From assembly GCA_963729115.1 (NCBI GenBank), contig CAVSMR010000011.1, forward strand, positions 372,001 to 436,000: a DNA stretch of 64,000 bases, written 5' to 3'. Shown in pieces: positions 1 through 8,265 of this stretch. The translations under genes and the position numbers were made by a program. The DNA comes from Actinophytocola sp963729115 (GTDB lineage Bacteria > Actinomycetota > Actinomycetes > Mycobacteriales > Pseudonocardiaceae). The notes below the pieces were generated by a model. It searched no databases and had not been told where the DNA came from. It saw only the letters and a program-made list of their open reading frames with translations. Every line of letters begins with the position of its first letter. The first letter of the stretch is position 1.

Positions 1-1833
1 ACCTCGGCGGAGACCTACAACGAGTTCACGTTCCCGAGTGGACCGTCCGGCGCGAAGTACAACTGTGCCGGCGGGCCGACCAACAACTCGTTCCGCAACA
101 CCGGCCAGTCCACGCTGCCGGCGGCCAAGCCCGCGTGGATCCGCTACGGCGGCGACGCCGGCAGCCCGCCGGAGTTCGGCGGCGGCTCGGAGTCCCCGAT
201 GGGTGGGCCGGTCTACCGGTACGACCCGAACCTCAACTCGGCCGTGAAGTTCCCGCAGTCGCTGGACGGCCGGTACTTCGCCGGCGAGTACGGCCGCAAG
301 TGGATCAAGGCGATCGAGGTGACCGGGACCGGTGGCGTCGGCGACATCGGGGCGTTCCCGTGGACCGGCACGCAGGTCATGGACATGGCCTTCGGCCCGG
401 ACGGCGCGCTCTACGTGCTCGACTACGGCACCGGCTCGAACAACCAGGCACTGTGGCGCATCGAGTACCTCGCCAACCAGAACCGCAACCCGGTCGCGCA
501 CGCGAGCGGCACCCCGACGTCCGGTCCCAGCCCGCTCACCGTGACCTTCTCCTCGGCGGGCAGCTCCGACCCGGAGGGCGGCGCGCTGACCTACCAGTGG
601 AGCTTCGGCGACGGCGCCACGTCGACCGCGGCGAACCCCACGCACACGTACACGGTCAACGGCAACTACACCGCGACGCTGACGGTGCGCGACCCCGCGG
701 GGCTCACCGGCTCGGCGGACGTGCAGGTCAGCGTCGGCAACACCGCGCCGTCGGTGACCCTGCAGGCACCGGCCGACGGCCAGCTGTTCTCCTTCGGCGA
801 CACGGTCGGCTTCCAGGTCAGCGTGACCGACCCGGACGAGACGGTCGACTGCGCGCGGGTGAAGGTGACCTACCTGCTCGGGCACGACCAGCACCAGCAC
901 CAGATCACGTCGAAGAACGGCTGCAGCGGCTCGATAGCGGTGCCCGTGGACGGCGAGCACGACCCGGCGGCCAACGTGTACGGCGTGTTCGACGCCGAGT
1001 ACACCGACAACGGCGGGCTGACCACGCACAGCGTGCGCAAGCTCCAGCCGCGCCACCGCCAGGCCGAGCACTTCTCGGCGCAGCAAGGCATCGAGCTCGC
1101 CAACCACGGTGCCGCGGAGGGCGGCGCGACCGTCGGCTTCACCGACAACGGCGACTGGGTCTCCTTCCAGCCCTACGCGCTGGGCAACGCCACGTCGTTC
1201 ACCGCACGGGTGTCCTCCGCCGGCCCGGGCGGGACGATCGAGCTCCGCGCCGGCTCGGCGACCGGCACGTTGCTGGGCAGCGCCGCGGTCGCGCCGACCG
1301 GCAGCTGGGACACGTTCGCCACGGTGTCGGGCAACCTCGCGGGTGCGCCGGCGGGCAGCACGTCGCTGTTCCTGGTGTTCAAGGGCGTCACCGGCCAGGG
1401 CAACCTGTTCGACCTCGACTCCTTCACCTTCGCCACCGGCGGCACGGCCGGGCCCGCGGTCGAGGGTGAGTCGTTCACCTCGCAGTCCGGCGGCGTGCAG
1501 GCGGCGGCGCACGCGGCCGCGAGCGGCGGCTACACGCTGGGCTACATCGACAACGGCGACTGGGTCGGCTACCAGTCCGTCGCCACCGCGGGCGCGCGGC
1601 TGTTCAGCGCGCGGATCTCGTCGGCGGGCGCGGGCGGCACGATCCAGGTGCGCGCCGGCTCGGCGACCGGTGCGCTGCTCGGCTCGGTCACGGTGCCGGT
1701 CACCGGAGACTGGGAGACGTTCCAGAACGTGTCGACCACGCTGACCGGCACCGGGAGCGGCCCGCTGTTCCTGGTGTTCACCGGCGGCGCGGGCGCCCTG
1801 TTCGACATCGACAACTTCACCATCACCGGCTGA
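1..1833 (+). CDS. Secreted sugar dehydrogenase-like protein with PKD and two CBM6 domains (5' end cut by window)
   Basis: The frame is open from base 1, so the N-terminus lies outside; 610 residues are visible. Residues 1-160 resemble the C-terminal part of PQQ-dependent glucose/sorbosone dehydrogenases (motifs WIRYGGD and FGPDGALYVLDYG). Residues about 161-247 form a PKD domain (YQWSFGDG, HTYTVNGNYTATLTV). Two CBM6-like repeats follow (about 345-475 and 485-608), both with the pattern DNGDWV and an FD(L/I)D ending. Such proteins act outside the cell on sugars or polysaccharides. The ThuA gene starts 13 bases downstream, a common pairing, so the two are probably one operon. Domain calls are from motif recognition; the sugar substrate is unknown. 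Confidence 0.85.
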   Translation, partial: TSAETYNEFTFPSGPSGAKYNCAGGPTNNSFRNTGQSTLPAAKPAWIRYGGDAGSPPEFGGGSESPMGGPVYRYDPNLNSAVKFPQSLDGRYFAGEYGRKWIKAIEVTGTGGVGDIGAFPWTGTQVMDMAFGPDGALYVLDYGTGSNNQALWRIEYLANQNRNPVAHASGTPTSGPSPLTVTFSSAGSSDPEGGALTYQWSFGDGATSTAANPTHTYTVNGNYTATLTVRDPAGLTGSADVQVSVGNTAPSVTLQAPADGQLFSFGDTVGFQVSVTDPDETVDCARVKVTYLLGHDQHQHQITSKNGCSGSIAVPVDGEHDPAANVYGVFDAEYTDNGGLTTHSVRKLQPRHRQAEHFSAQQGIELANHGAAEGGATVGFTDNGDWVSFQPYALGNATSFTARVSSAGPGGTIELRAGSATGTLLGSAAVAPTGSWDTFATVSGNLAGAPAGSTSLFLVFKGVTGQGNLFDLDSFTFATGGTAGPAVEGESFTSQSGGVQAAAHAAASGGYTLGYIDNGDWVGYQSVATAGARLFSARISSAGAGGTIQVRAGSATGALLGSVTVPVTGDWETFQNVSTTLTGTGSGPLFLVFTGGAGALFDIDNFTITG

Positions 1834-1846
1834 GAGAGGTCCGACC

Positions 1847-3010
1847 ATGAATCACGACCTCACGCGTCGCGCGGTGTTGCGGGGCATCGGCGCCCTGGGC
1901 ATCGGGACCGGCCTGCTCGCGTCGATGCCGGCCGCGGCCGGCGCCGCCGAGCTGACGAGGATCCTGGTGTTCTCCAAGACCGCCGGGTTCCGCCACGACT
2001 CGATCCCCGCCGGGATCGCGGCCATCCGCTCGCTCGGCGCCGCCAACGGTTTCGCCGTCGACGCCACGGAGGACGCGAACGCGTTCACCACGCAGAACCT
2101 CGCGCAGTACCAGGCCGTCGTGTGGCTGTCGACCACCGGTGACGTGCTCGACGCCAGCCAGCAGGCGGCGTTCGAGTCCTACGTCACCGGTGGCGGCGGG
2201 TACGTCGGCGTGCACGCGGCGGCGGACACCGAGTACGACTGGCCGTGGTACGGCGGCTGCGTCGGCGCCTACTTCGCCTCGCATCCCGCGCAGCAGCAGG
2301 CGACGGTCATCGTCGAGGACCGGACGAACGAGTCCACCGCCCACCTGCCGGCGACCTGGAGCCGCTTCGACGAGTGGTACAACTACCGGACGAACCCGCG
2401 CGCCCAGGTACACGTGCTCACGAGTCTCGACGAGTCGTCCTACAGCGGCGGCACGATGAACGGGGACCACCCGATCACCTGGTGGCACGACGTCGGCGCC
2501 GGGCGGGCCTGGTACACCGGCCTCGGCCACACGATCGAGTCCTACTCGGACACCAACTTCACCCGCATGCTGCTGGGCGGCATCCGGGTGGCGAGCCGGG
2601 CCGTACCCACCGACCCGGGCGAGACCGAGCTGGCCCGCGGCCGCCCGGTCACGGTGTCCAGTGTGGAGCCGGGCACGGCGCACGCCGGCGCGAACGCGGT
2701 CGACGGGAACGCCGGCACCCGGTGGAGCAGCGCGTTCGCTGATCCACAGTGGATCGCGGTGGACCTCGGTGCGGTCCACGAGATCACCCGGGTGCGGCTG
2801 ACCTGGGAGACGGCGTACGGCCGGGCGTACCAGATCCAGACGTCGGCGGACGGCCAGAACTGGCAGCAGGCGTACACGACGGCGGCGAGCGACGGCGGCA
2901 CCGACGACATCGCCCTGTCGGCGAGTGCGCGCCACCTGCGGGTGTACGGCACGCAACGCGGTACCCAGTGGGGCTACTCACTCTGGGAGCTCTCGGTCAC
3001 CGGCCGCTGA
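1847..3010 (+). CDS. Tat-exported ThuA-domain protein with C-terminal discoidin (F5/8 type C) domain
   Basis: 387 residues. The N-terminus has a twin-arginine signal (TRRAVLRG followed by a hydrophobic stretch and an AAAGAA cleavage region). Residues about 38-245 are a ThuA fold, a class I glutamine amidotransferase-like domain linked to sugar (trehalose) utilisation, with the motifs VGVHAAADTEYDW and GRAWYTGLGH. Residues about 255-387 form a galactose-binding-like F5/8 C domain (ANAVDGNAGTRWSS, QWIAVDLG). The start is preceded by GAGAGG. It probably shares an operon with the CBM6 protein 13 bases upstream and acts extracytoplasmically on carbohydrate; the exact reaction is not known. Confidence 0.88.
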   Translation: MNHDLTRRAVLRGIGALGIGTGLLASMPAAAGAAELTRILVFSKTAGFRHDSIPAGIAAIRSLGAANGFAVDATEDANAFTTQNLAQYQAVVWLSTTGDVLDASQQAAFESYVTGGGGYVGVHAAADTEYDWPWYGGCVGAYFASHPAQQQATVIVEDRTNESTAHLPATWSRFDEWYNYRTNPRAQVHVLTSLDESSYSGGTMNGDHPITWWHDVGAGRAWYTGLGHTIESYSDTNFTRMLLGGIRVASRAVPTDPGETELARGRPVTVSSVEPGTAHAGANAVDGNAGTRWSSAFADPQWIAVDLGAVHEITRVRLTWETAYGRAYQIQTSADGQNWQQAYTTAASDGGTDDIALSASARHLRVYGTQRGTQWGYSLWELSVTGR

Positions 3011-3023
3011 CGCGCGAACCAAC

Positions 3024-3055
3024 TGGCCACCCGGGGCATGCGCTCCGGGTGGCCA
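3024..3055 (+). terminator. Hairpin terminator after the ThuA gene
   Basis: A perfect 11-bp stem (3024-3034 with 3045-3055) encloses a 10-base loop and is followed by TTTCG. It starts 14 bases after the ThuA stop codon. The flanks CGCGAA and TTCGCG could extend the stem. Confidence 0.75.
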
Positions 3056-3069
3056 TTTCGCGTGTGTGC

Positions 3070-3109
3070 GGAATAACAGCGGCGCGAACCGGTGTTGTGC
3101 AGCTACGAT
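3070..3109 (+). promoter_or_regulatory. Candidate whiB promoter
   Basis: TACGAT at 3104-3109 is a good -10 box about 135 bases before the WhiB start. A GGAAT at 3070-3074 followed 19 bases later by GTT also resembles the SigR-type ECF promoter pattern (usual spacing 18). Which is used cannot be told from sequence. The leader 3110-3244 has a small hairpin but no recognised riboswitch. Confidence 0.4.
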
Positions 3110-3244
3110 GGATTGCGCGGGGCGATTCGCCGCGCCAACTACATCTCTCTGGCGCTTCCGGAAACCGGGGCGCGACACCACGACAGATCACTCCCTCGGA
3201 CCCGCTTGCGCGGGCCCAGAGCCGTGATTGGAGGCGGCACGACC

Positions 3245-3505
3245 ATGACCAACACGATGACCGACTGGCGGGAGCGTGCCGCGTGCCGGGACGCCGATCC
3301 CGAGCTGTTCTTCCCCATCTCCGAGGTCGGCCCGGGCGCGCGCCAGGTGGCCGCGGCCAAGGCGGTCTGCGCTCGGTGCCCGGTGCGTGCGCAGTGCCTG
3401 CGCTACGCGCTGGACAACGGCCTGGACCACGGCGTCTTCGGTGGCGCGACCGAGGTCGAACGGCGCGAGCTCACCCGCACGCGGCGTGCCCGCGAGGCTG
3501 CCTGA
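3245..3505 (+). CDS. WhiB-family iron-sulfur transcription factor
   Basis: 86 residues, typical for the family. Four cysteines for a [4Fe-4S] cluster are present: one in RAACRD (residue 14) and the CxxC-x5-C group in VCARCPVRAQC. The helix-turn motif region reads GVFGG then a basic tail RTRRAR. It resembles WhiB1-type proteins, where the motif is usually GVWGG. A strong ribosome site GGAGG lies 11 bases before the ATG; longer upstream starts in frame lack one. WhiB proteins bind the principal sigma factor and control development, redox or nitric-oxide responses. The gene stands alone between two terminators. Confidence 0.93.
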   Translation: MTNTMTDWRERAACRDADPELFFPISEVGPGARQVAAAKAVCARCPVRAQCLRYALDNGLDHGVFGGATEVERRELTRTRRAREAA

Positions 3506-3519
3506 CCGCCTGCCCGCCT

Positions 3520-3550
3520 ACCGCCCGGCCGCACCCCGCGGCCGGGCGGT
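3520..3550 (+). terminator. Hairpin terminator after whiB
   Basis: A perfect 13-bp GC stem (3520-3532 with 3538-3550) with a 5-base loop lies 15 bases after the WhiB stop. It sits between convergent genes, so it could stop transcription from both sides. Confidence 0.75.
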
Positions 3551-3605
3551 CTCGCACCGCGGACCTCTAGTTTGGTCGAGATGATTTCCGCCGCACCGGG
3601 CGGGA

Positions 3606-4649
3606 TCAGGCGGAGATGACGACCTTGAGCGCCTCGTTCGCGGCGGCGTTCTTGAACACGTCATACGCGGTGTCGATCTCGTCGAAGCCGAATCTGTGGG
3701 TGCCCATCTTCTCCGCCGGGATGCGCCCGCTGCCGACCATCTTCAGCAGTGTCGGAATCGACACCGTGTCCACGAGGCCCATCGTGAGCTTCACGTTCTG
3801 GATCCACATGACCTCCATGGGCAGCTCGACCGGAACGCCGTGCACGCCGATGTTCGCGATCGTGCCGCCGGGGCGGACGAGCGAGGCCGCCGTGCGCAGC
3901 GTGTCCGGATAGCCGACCGCTTCGATCGACACGTCCACGCCGAGACCGTCGGTCAGCTCGAGCACGGCCTCGGTCGTGTCCGGGCCGGCCTCGACCGCGT
4001 CGGTGGCACCGAAGTCGAGGGCCTTGGTGAGCCGGAACTTGTTGGTGTCCACGGCGATCACCCTGGACGCGCCCCACAGCCCGGTGGTGAGGATCGCGGA
4101 CAGGCCGACCGCGCCGGCGCCCACCACGGCGACGGTGTGGCCGGGCCGCACCTCGCCGGCGAGCACGCCGACCTCGTAGCCGGTGGGCAGCGAGTCCGCG
4201 AGGAAGATCGCCTGCTCGTCGGTCACGTTCTCCGGCACCGCGTACAGCGAGGTGTCCGCGTACGGCACGCGGACGTACTCGGCCTGGGTGCCGTCGATGA
4301 GGTGGCCGAAGATCCACCCGATGCCGCCGACCGTCTGGCAGTGCGAGGGCATGCCCCGCTGGCAGTACTCGCAACGCCCGCACTTCGTGATCGCCGGCAC
4401 CAGCACCCGGTCCCCGACCGCGAAGCCCTTCACCGCGTCGCCGACCTCGGTCACCGTGCCGACCGCCTCGTGGCCGAGCACCCGGCCGTCGGTCACCGCG
4501 GCGACGTCGCCCTGGAGGATGTGTAAGTCGGTACCGCAAATCGTGGTGGTGTCGACCCGGACGACCACGTCCGTCGGCTCCTGGACGGCCGCGTCCGGCA
4601 CGTCCTCCCATGCTTTGCTGCCCGGACCGTGGTAGACGAGTGCCTTCAT
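3606..4649 (-). CDS. Zinc-dependent alcohol dehydrogenase (MDR family)
   Basis: 347 residues. Catalytic-zinc residues are visible: CGTDLH near residue 38, GHE near 61, and the structural-zinc lobe CGRCEYC-x7-C near 95-106. The nucleotide fold follows with VVGAGAVGLSA and an acidic residue after VIAVD. The family oxidises alcohols or reduces aldehydes with NAD(P)+; this close subgroup (GHLIDGTQAEYVRVPYAD) is annotated as zinc-dependent or 2,3-butanediol-type dehydrogenase in actinomycetes. GGAGG lies 6 bases before the chosen ATG. The frame runs open far upstream but only as a shadow of the DUF2330 gene. Substrate is not determinable. Confidence 0.92.
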   Translation of the reverse strand: MKALVYHGPGSKAWEDVPDAAVQEPTDVVVRVDTTTICGTDLHILQGDVAAVTDGRVLGHEAVGTVTEVGDAVKGFAVGDRVLVPAITKCGRCEYCQRGMPSHCQTVGGIGWIFGHLIDGTQAEYVRVPYADTSLYAVPENVTDEQAIFLADSLPTGYEVGVLAGEVRPGHTVAVVGAGAVGLSAILTTGLWGASRVIAVDTNKFRLTKALDFGATDAVEAGPDTTEAVLELTDGLGVDVSIEAVGYPDTLRTAASLVRPGGTIANIGVHGVPVELPMEVMWIQNVKLTMGLVDTVSIPTLLKMVGSGRIPAEKMGTHRFGFDEIDTAYDVFKNAAANEALKVVISA

Positions 4650-4687
4650 CGCTGCCTCCGTTGGTCGGTTTGGCCCATCGACCGACG

Positions 4688-5824
4688 CTACGGCCGGGCA
4701 GGCTCGCGGCGAGTCGCAAAATGCGACGTTCTGGCCCGGTGCAGGCGCCACCACAGGAACGCCGCGCCGCCGAGCACGACCACGCCCACGATGACCGACC
4801 AGAGCGTCACCTCCGCCCGCCACGGCAGACCGCCGCTGACGTAGTTCGTCTCGACGACGACCGCGCGGTACGGCTCGTCGGCGGCGGCCGTGGTGAGCCG
4901 GATGTCGGCGGTGATGAGCGACGGGTCGAACGACGCGTCGTAGCGGGTCAGGAACCGTGCGTCGCCGGCGATCTCCGCGAGCGCCACGTGGCGCTCGAGG
5001 TCCGCGTCCTCGAGCCGGCCCGCGTAGGTCAGCTCGGGCTTCGCGCCCCCGGGGGCGGGGTTGCTGACGTCCACCTTGTGGTCGGCCAGGACGTAGAGGC
5101 GCAGCGGCTGCGCGTACTCCGCGGTGGCGGACAGGCGCATCGGGTACACGGGCGCAGCGGTGCGGAACGTGAGCCGCATCGAGGGCAGGCCGCCGTCGAA
5201 CGTCTGCCCCGCCTGTTCCGGCGTGAGGCGGACGGCGACCACGAGCCAGCCGTCGGCGAGGTACGGGGTGAGCGCGTCCGCGAGGTCGGCCGGCAGGTCG
5301 AAGTCGTTGTCGCCGAGCCAGCCCGTCACCGCGCCCGAGTCCGTGCCCGTCAGCTGGGCGACCTCGAACGGGCCCACCTCGGTGTGATCGGTGACGGTCA
5401 CCGGTGCGGCGCCCGGCGCGGCGCCGCCCGAGCCGTCGCCGTCGATCTCGACGTCGTGGTACTCGATGCGCGGGCGGCTGATCTCGTCGAGCTCGGCGAA
5501 GACCGCCGCGTCGGCGAGCTCGAACTTCGCGCGGGCGGGCACCGGCATGAGGAACGCCGCGCGCGTGGCCTCGGTCTGTGCCGCGACGTTGAGCGTGACC
5601 GCCTCGGTGTCGCCGGTGAGGCGGACGAGCGCGGTCTCCTGGACCGACTGCAGGCGCTCGTCGGCGAGGACGGCGCCGCACGCGCACGCGCCGGCCACGC
5701 CCGGGCCGGCCAGCAGCATTCCGGCGGCCACCAGGGGCAGGACCATGAGTTTCGCCAAGGTGTTTCGCATGGCGGTCCGACGTGACCCGCCGCGCCCGGT
5801 TTCCCGCCGTGACGCTTTCGTCAT
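4688..5824 (-). CDS. DUF2330 exported membrane-anchored protein
   Basis: 378 residues. A signal peptide (hydrophobic LMVLPLVAAGMLLAGPGVAGA) ends before ACACGAVLA, the cysteine-rich mature N-terminus typical of DUF2330. A single membrane segment near the C-terminus (about 340-362) is followed by a basic tail, so the bulk faces outside. Two starts are possible: 5824, preceded by GGAAGG, and 5770, which gives a more usual signal-peptide length but a weak ribosome site. Function of the family is unknown. It is 38 bases upstream of, and reads toward, the alcohol dehydrogenase gene, so they may be co-transcribed. Confidence 0.8.
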   Translation of the reverse strand: MTKASRRETGRGGSRRTAMRNTLAKLMVLPLVAAGMLLAGPGVAGACACGAVLADERLQSVQETALVRLTGDTEAVTLNVAAQTEATRAAFLMPVPARAKFELADAAVFAELDEISRPRIEYHDVEIDGDGSGGAAPGAAPVTVTDHTEVGPFEVAQLTGTDSGAVTGWLGDNDFDLPADLADALTPYLADGWLVVAVRLTPEQAGQTFDGGLPSMRLTFRTAAPVYPMRLSATAEYAQPLRLYVLADHKVDVSNPAPGGAKPELTYAGRLEDADLERHVALAEIAGDARFLTRYDASFDPSLITADIRLTTAAADEPYRAVVVETNYVSGGLPWRAEVTLWSVIVGVVVLGGAAFLWWRLHRARTSHFATRREPARP

Positions 5825-5866
5825 GAACGCTGCCCTTCCGGGCGGCCGGACGGGAAGATGCCCGGC

Positions 5867-6370
5867 ATGACGAGAAGACCCACCGCGGCGGAGCTCGCGG
5901 AGCTGTGGCAGCTGCGGTCGCTGCTGCCGCAGGAGGACGTGTTGTTCACCCCGACCTACGAGTCCGCGGCAAAGGGCCCGGACGGCAAACCGCTGGGCAC
6001 GGCGATGGTCGCGATGTTCCTGCCGGATCCGAGCTCATTCTCGGACATGCACCGGCTGCCGACCGACGAGGTCTGGCATTTCTATCTCGGCGACCCGATC
6101 GAGTTGCTGCTACTGCATGCCGACGGCAGCGACGAGTTGGTGCTCCTGGGCAGCGATGTGCTAGAGGGACAACGGATTCAGACCGTGGTACCCAGCGGCG
6201 CCTGGATGGGCGCCCGGCTGCGTCCCGGCGGCGAATACGGCGTCTACGGCAACACGATGGCGCCCGGTTTCGTACCCGCCGACTTCGAGCGGGCAAATCG
6301 GGACGAGCTCATCGAGCGCTGGCCGCACCGGGCGGAACTGATCACGGCACTTTTCCGGCCGGCCGGCTGA
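5867..6370 (+). CDS. Cupin-fold protein, DUF985 (cupin_5) family
   Basis: 167 residues. It shows the family pattern: SSFSDMHRLPTDEVWHFYLGDP, containing the His and Glu of a cupin metal site, then VVPSGAWMGARL and a terminal aromatic PGF patch. Length agrees with the family. I choose the second ATG at 5867 because GGGAAG then sits 9 bases upstream; the ATG at 5858 would overlap it. The biochemical role of this family is not established, though relatives are sugar-epimerase-like. It is transcribed alone, divergently from the DUF2330 gene. Confidence 0.85.
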   Translation: MTRRPTAAELAELWQLRSLLPQEDVLFTPTYESAAKGPDGKPLGTAMVAMFLPDPSSFSDMHRLPTDEVWHFYLGDPIELLLLHADGSDELVLLGSDVLEGQRIQTVVPSGAWMGARLRPGGEYGVYGNTMAPGFVPADFERANRDELIERWPHRAELITALFRPAG

Positions 6371-6721
6371 TTCCGGCCGTCCGTATTTCCAGTTCGGGTA
6401 GGGGCGTAGCCACTCCCCGAAGCGGAATGTGCACAATCCGAGAGCCGGTGGGCGGTCCGGCGGGTCCACGCGCCCGCGGCATCGGACTCCGGCGCACCGG
6501 CCATCATCCGGCAGCTGGCGCAATTTCCGAAAGACCTCCGCCACACATTCACCCCACACTTACGTGCGGGCCCTTCGCGCGGCGGGCGTCGCCGGCACGC
6601 GGCGAACCTGCAAGTTGCATAATCGACAGTCCAACGTGGAGTCATCCGAATTCTTTTGATAGTGTTCGCGGTGAACTGATAGTTGGGTGCTCATAGCCAC
6701 GTCTCAGAAGGTGCTCTTTCA
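6371..6721 (+). promoter_or_regulatory. lsr2 upstream region and promoter
   Basis: This 351-base stretch has no credible gene. It is locally AT-richer than its surroundings, as expected for a region that Lsr2 itself could bind. A promoter-like pair TTGATA (6656-6661) and GATAGT (6678-6683) is spaced by 16 bases and lies 38 bases before the lsr2 start. A second -10-like CATAAT occurs near 6619. No hairpin of note is seen. Confidence 0.5.
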
Positions 6722-7114
6722 ATGGCTCAGAAGGTTCTTGTTCAGCTCGTCGACGACCTGGACGGTACGACATCGGACACGGTCAGCACCGTTCAGTTCG
6801 GCTTGGACGGCGTGACCTACGAGATCGATCTCACACACTCGAACGCGGAGCGCCTGCGGGGCGTCTTCGCGGATTATGTCGATTCCGGCCGCCGCACCGG
6901 CGGCCGGGTGAAGCGCGGCTCGGCCTCGCGCAATGGCTCGGCGAACAACGACGCGAGCCAGATCCGGGAATGGGCGCAGGCGAACGGCATCGAGCTCGCC
7001 GCCCGCGGCCGCATTCCCGCGCACGTCGCCGAGTCCTACCACCAGGCCCAGAAGGACGACAAGGCAAAGGCCGCCACCCCGGCCAAGCGCCGCACGCGCA
7101 CCAAGAAGGGCTGA
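6722..7114 (+). CDS. lsr2: Lsr2 nucleoid-associated xenogeneic silencer
   Basis: 130 residues, slightly longer than mycobacterial Lsr2 (112). The N-terminal dimerisation part begins AQKVLVQLVDDLDGT. The C-terminal DNA-binding part holds the minor-groove motif ARGRIP near residue 105. A basic linker (RTGGRVKRG) and a lysine-rich tail (AKRRTRTKKG) follow the family plan. Lsr2 coats and silences AT-rich DNA, as H-NS does. The ATG is chosen because it begins the conserved MAQK; the in-frame upstream ATG would add 13 non-conserved residues. A second lsr2 starts at 63947. Confidence 0.96.
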   Translation: MAQKVLVQLVDDLDGTTSDTVSTVQFGLDGVTYEIDLTHSNAERLRGVFADYVDSGRRTGGRVKRGSASRNGSANNDASQIREWAQANGIELAARGRIPAHVAESYHQAQKDDKAKAATPAKRRTRTKKG

Positions 7115-7124
7115 CCGCACGAAA

Positions 7125-7162
7125 CGACGGGGCCCGGCCGGAATTCCGGCCGGGCCCCGTCG
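7125..7162 (+). terminator. Strong hairpin terminator after lsr2
   Basis: A perfect 17-bp stem (7125-7141 with 7146-7162) closes on the four-base loop AATT, starting 11 bases after the lsr2 stop. There is no T-run, as is common in actinomycete terminators. Confidence 0.88.
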
Positions 7163-7182
7163 CGTTCACCGGGGAAAACCGG

Positions 7183-7411
7183 TCACGCGCTGTCCACGAG
7201 GGACGACCGGGGAGCACCCGCCGCCAGGTCCAGCAGGAACCGCATTGTGGCGCGGCCCGCCCGCGTACCCGGTCAGCTTGCCGGCCACGCGGTGGCACGG
7301 CACCACGACGGACAGTGGATTGTGCCCGGTCGCGGCGCCGGCGTCGGGAGCGCGCGACGGGTCACGCAGGGCCCGCGCGATGGCCGCAATGTAGGCGCTT
7401 ACACAGCGTGA
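7183..7411 (-). pseudogene. Degraded methylated-DNA-protein cysteine methyltransferase (ogt) remnant
   Basis: Read on the minus strand, this keeps the hallmark active site NPLSVVVPCHRV followed by GKLTGYAGG, with the alkyl-accepting Cys in PCHRV at about 7286-7300. Upstream the recognition-helix region is only partly alignable (AYIAAIARAL) and the N-terminal half is gone. After GYAGG the frame is wrong; the expected continuation MRFLLDLAAGA is found in the next frame from 7245 and stops at 7183. So the gene carries both a 5' truncation and a frameshift near 7245-7258. A sequencing error could explain the shift but not the missing N-terminus. Confidence 0.8.
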
Positions 7412-7508
7412 TACCTGGAAATCCTCTTCACTCGGATGACGGACTGTGGTTGATCTCCACGGCCGCCACACTTGGGCGGGATCCGCGTCCGCATGGAGGA
7501 ATGCCACA

Positions 7509-8249
7509 GTGCCTCTGCGAACAACTCCGTCACGTCACGATGCCACGGCGTTGCGTTTTCTCGCCGTCGCCGCCGAGCTCATCGACGCCTACCTGCACGA
7601 CGAGCCCACCACGCCGGATCGGTTGGGGCACATCAGGTTTCCCACCGCGCTGGAGTGGCTCAGCGTCGAGGACGTCATCCGGCTGACGCCGGCGCTGCTG
7701 CCCGGCACGAACCGCCGGGCATTCTTCAGTCGCTGGCCCACGCGCGCGGAATTCCTGCCCGACGCGGTCGTCTACGCGATGCTGCGGGATTACGAGACCC
7801 CCGCGATCGACCTGGCCGAGCCGTTTTCCCGGGTCGTCATCAATGCCGCCGACGACCTGCTCGGCGACCTCGTGCGGCACCCGCGCAGTTTCCTCATCCT
7901 CCACCTCGGCCCGCTGCTGCCGCGCCACCCGCAGCTGTCCAACGCGCTCGTGCCCACCTCGCGCGCAGCGACCGGGGTGTGGCTCGGCATCCACCGCCGC
8001 CTCGCGCACGGGCTGGACCTGGTGATGCGTCCGGAGTGGACTCAGCAGCGGATGTCGTCGGTGTTGCAGGCGATGCTCGACGGCTTCGTCCTGCGCCACC
8101 GCACGCATCCGGGCGACCACGACGCGTACCGCTGGCGGGGCGCGAGCCTGCTCGCCGACGCGATCATCGCGTTCCTGCTCGGCGCGGTCGACTGGGACCT
8201 GACCGGCCAGCCCGGCCGCGCGGCACTGGATCTGCTCACCCGGGAATGA
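7509..8249 (+). CDS. TetR-like transcriptional regulator
   Basis: 246 residues. The N-terminal 90 residues look like a TetR helix-turn-helix variant: a first helix (ALRFLAVAAELIDAYL), then LSVEDVIRLTPALLP and a family-like FFSRWPTRAEFLPDAVVYAML. The helical C-terminal part would be the ligand domain. The GTG start is preceded at the right distance (8 bases) by GGAGGA; the longer upstream start has no ribosome site. The ligand and targets are unknown; the gene lies 16 bases upstream of the patatin gene, which may be a target. The HTH is divergent, so the family call is moderately sure. Confidence 0.65.
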   Translation: MPLRTTPSRHDATALRFLAVAAELIDAYLHDEPTTPDRLGHIRFPTALEWLSVEDVIRLTPALLPGTNRRAFFSRWPTRAEFLPDAVVYAMLRDYETPAIDLAEPFSRVVINAADDLLGDLVRHPRSFLILHLGPLLPRHPQLSNALVPTSRAATGVWLGIHRRLAHGLDLVMRPEWTQQRMSSVLQAMLDGFVLRHRTHPGDHDAYRWRGASLLADAIIAFLLGAVDWDLTGQPGRAALDLLTRE

Positions 8250-8265
8250 CGGGCATGATGTGCGC

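Noticed and set aside
3656..5687. A long fused frame joining the alcohol dehydrogenase with upstream sequence on the minus strand
   Set aside because: The upstream part is an Arg/Pro-rich shadow of the DUF2330 gene; the dehydrogenase has its own ATG with GGAGG.
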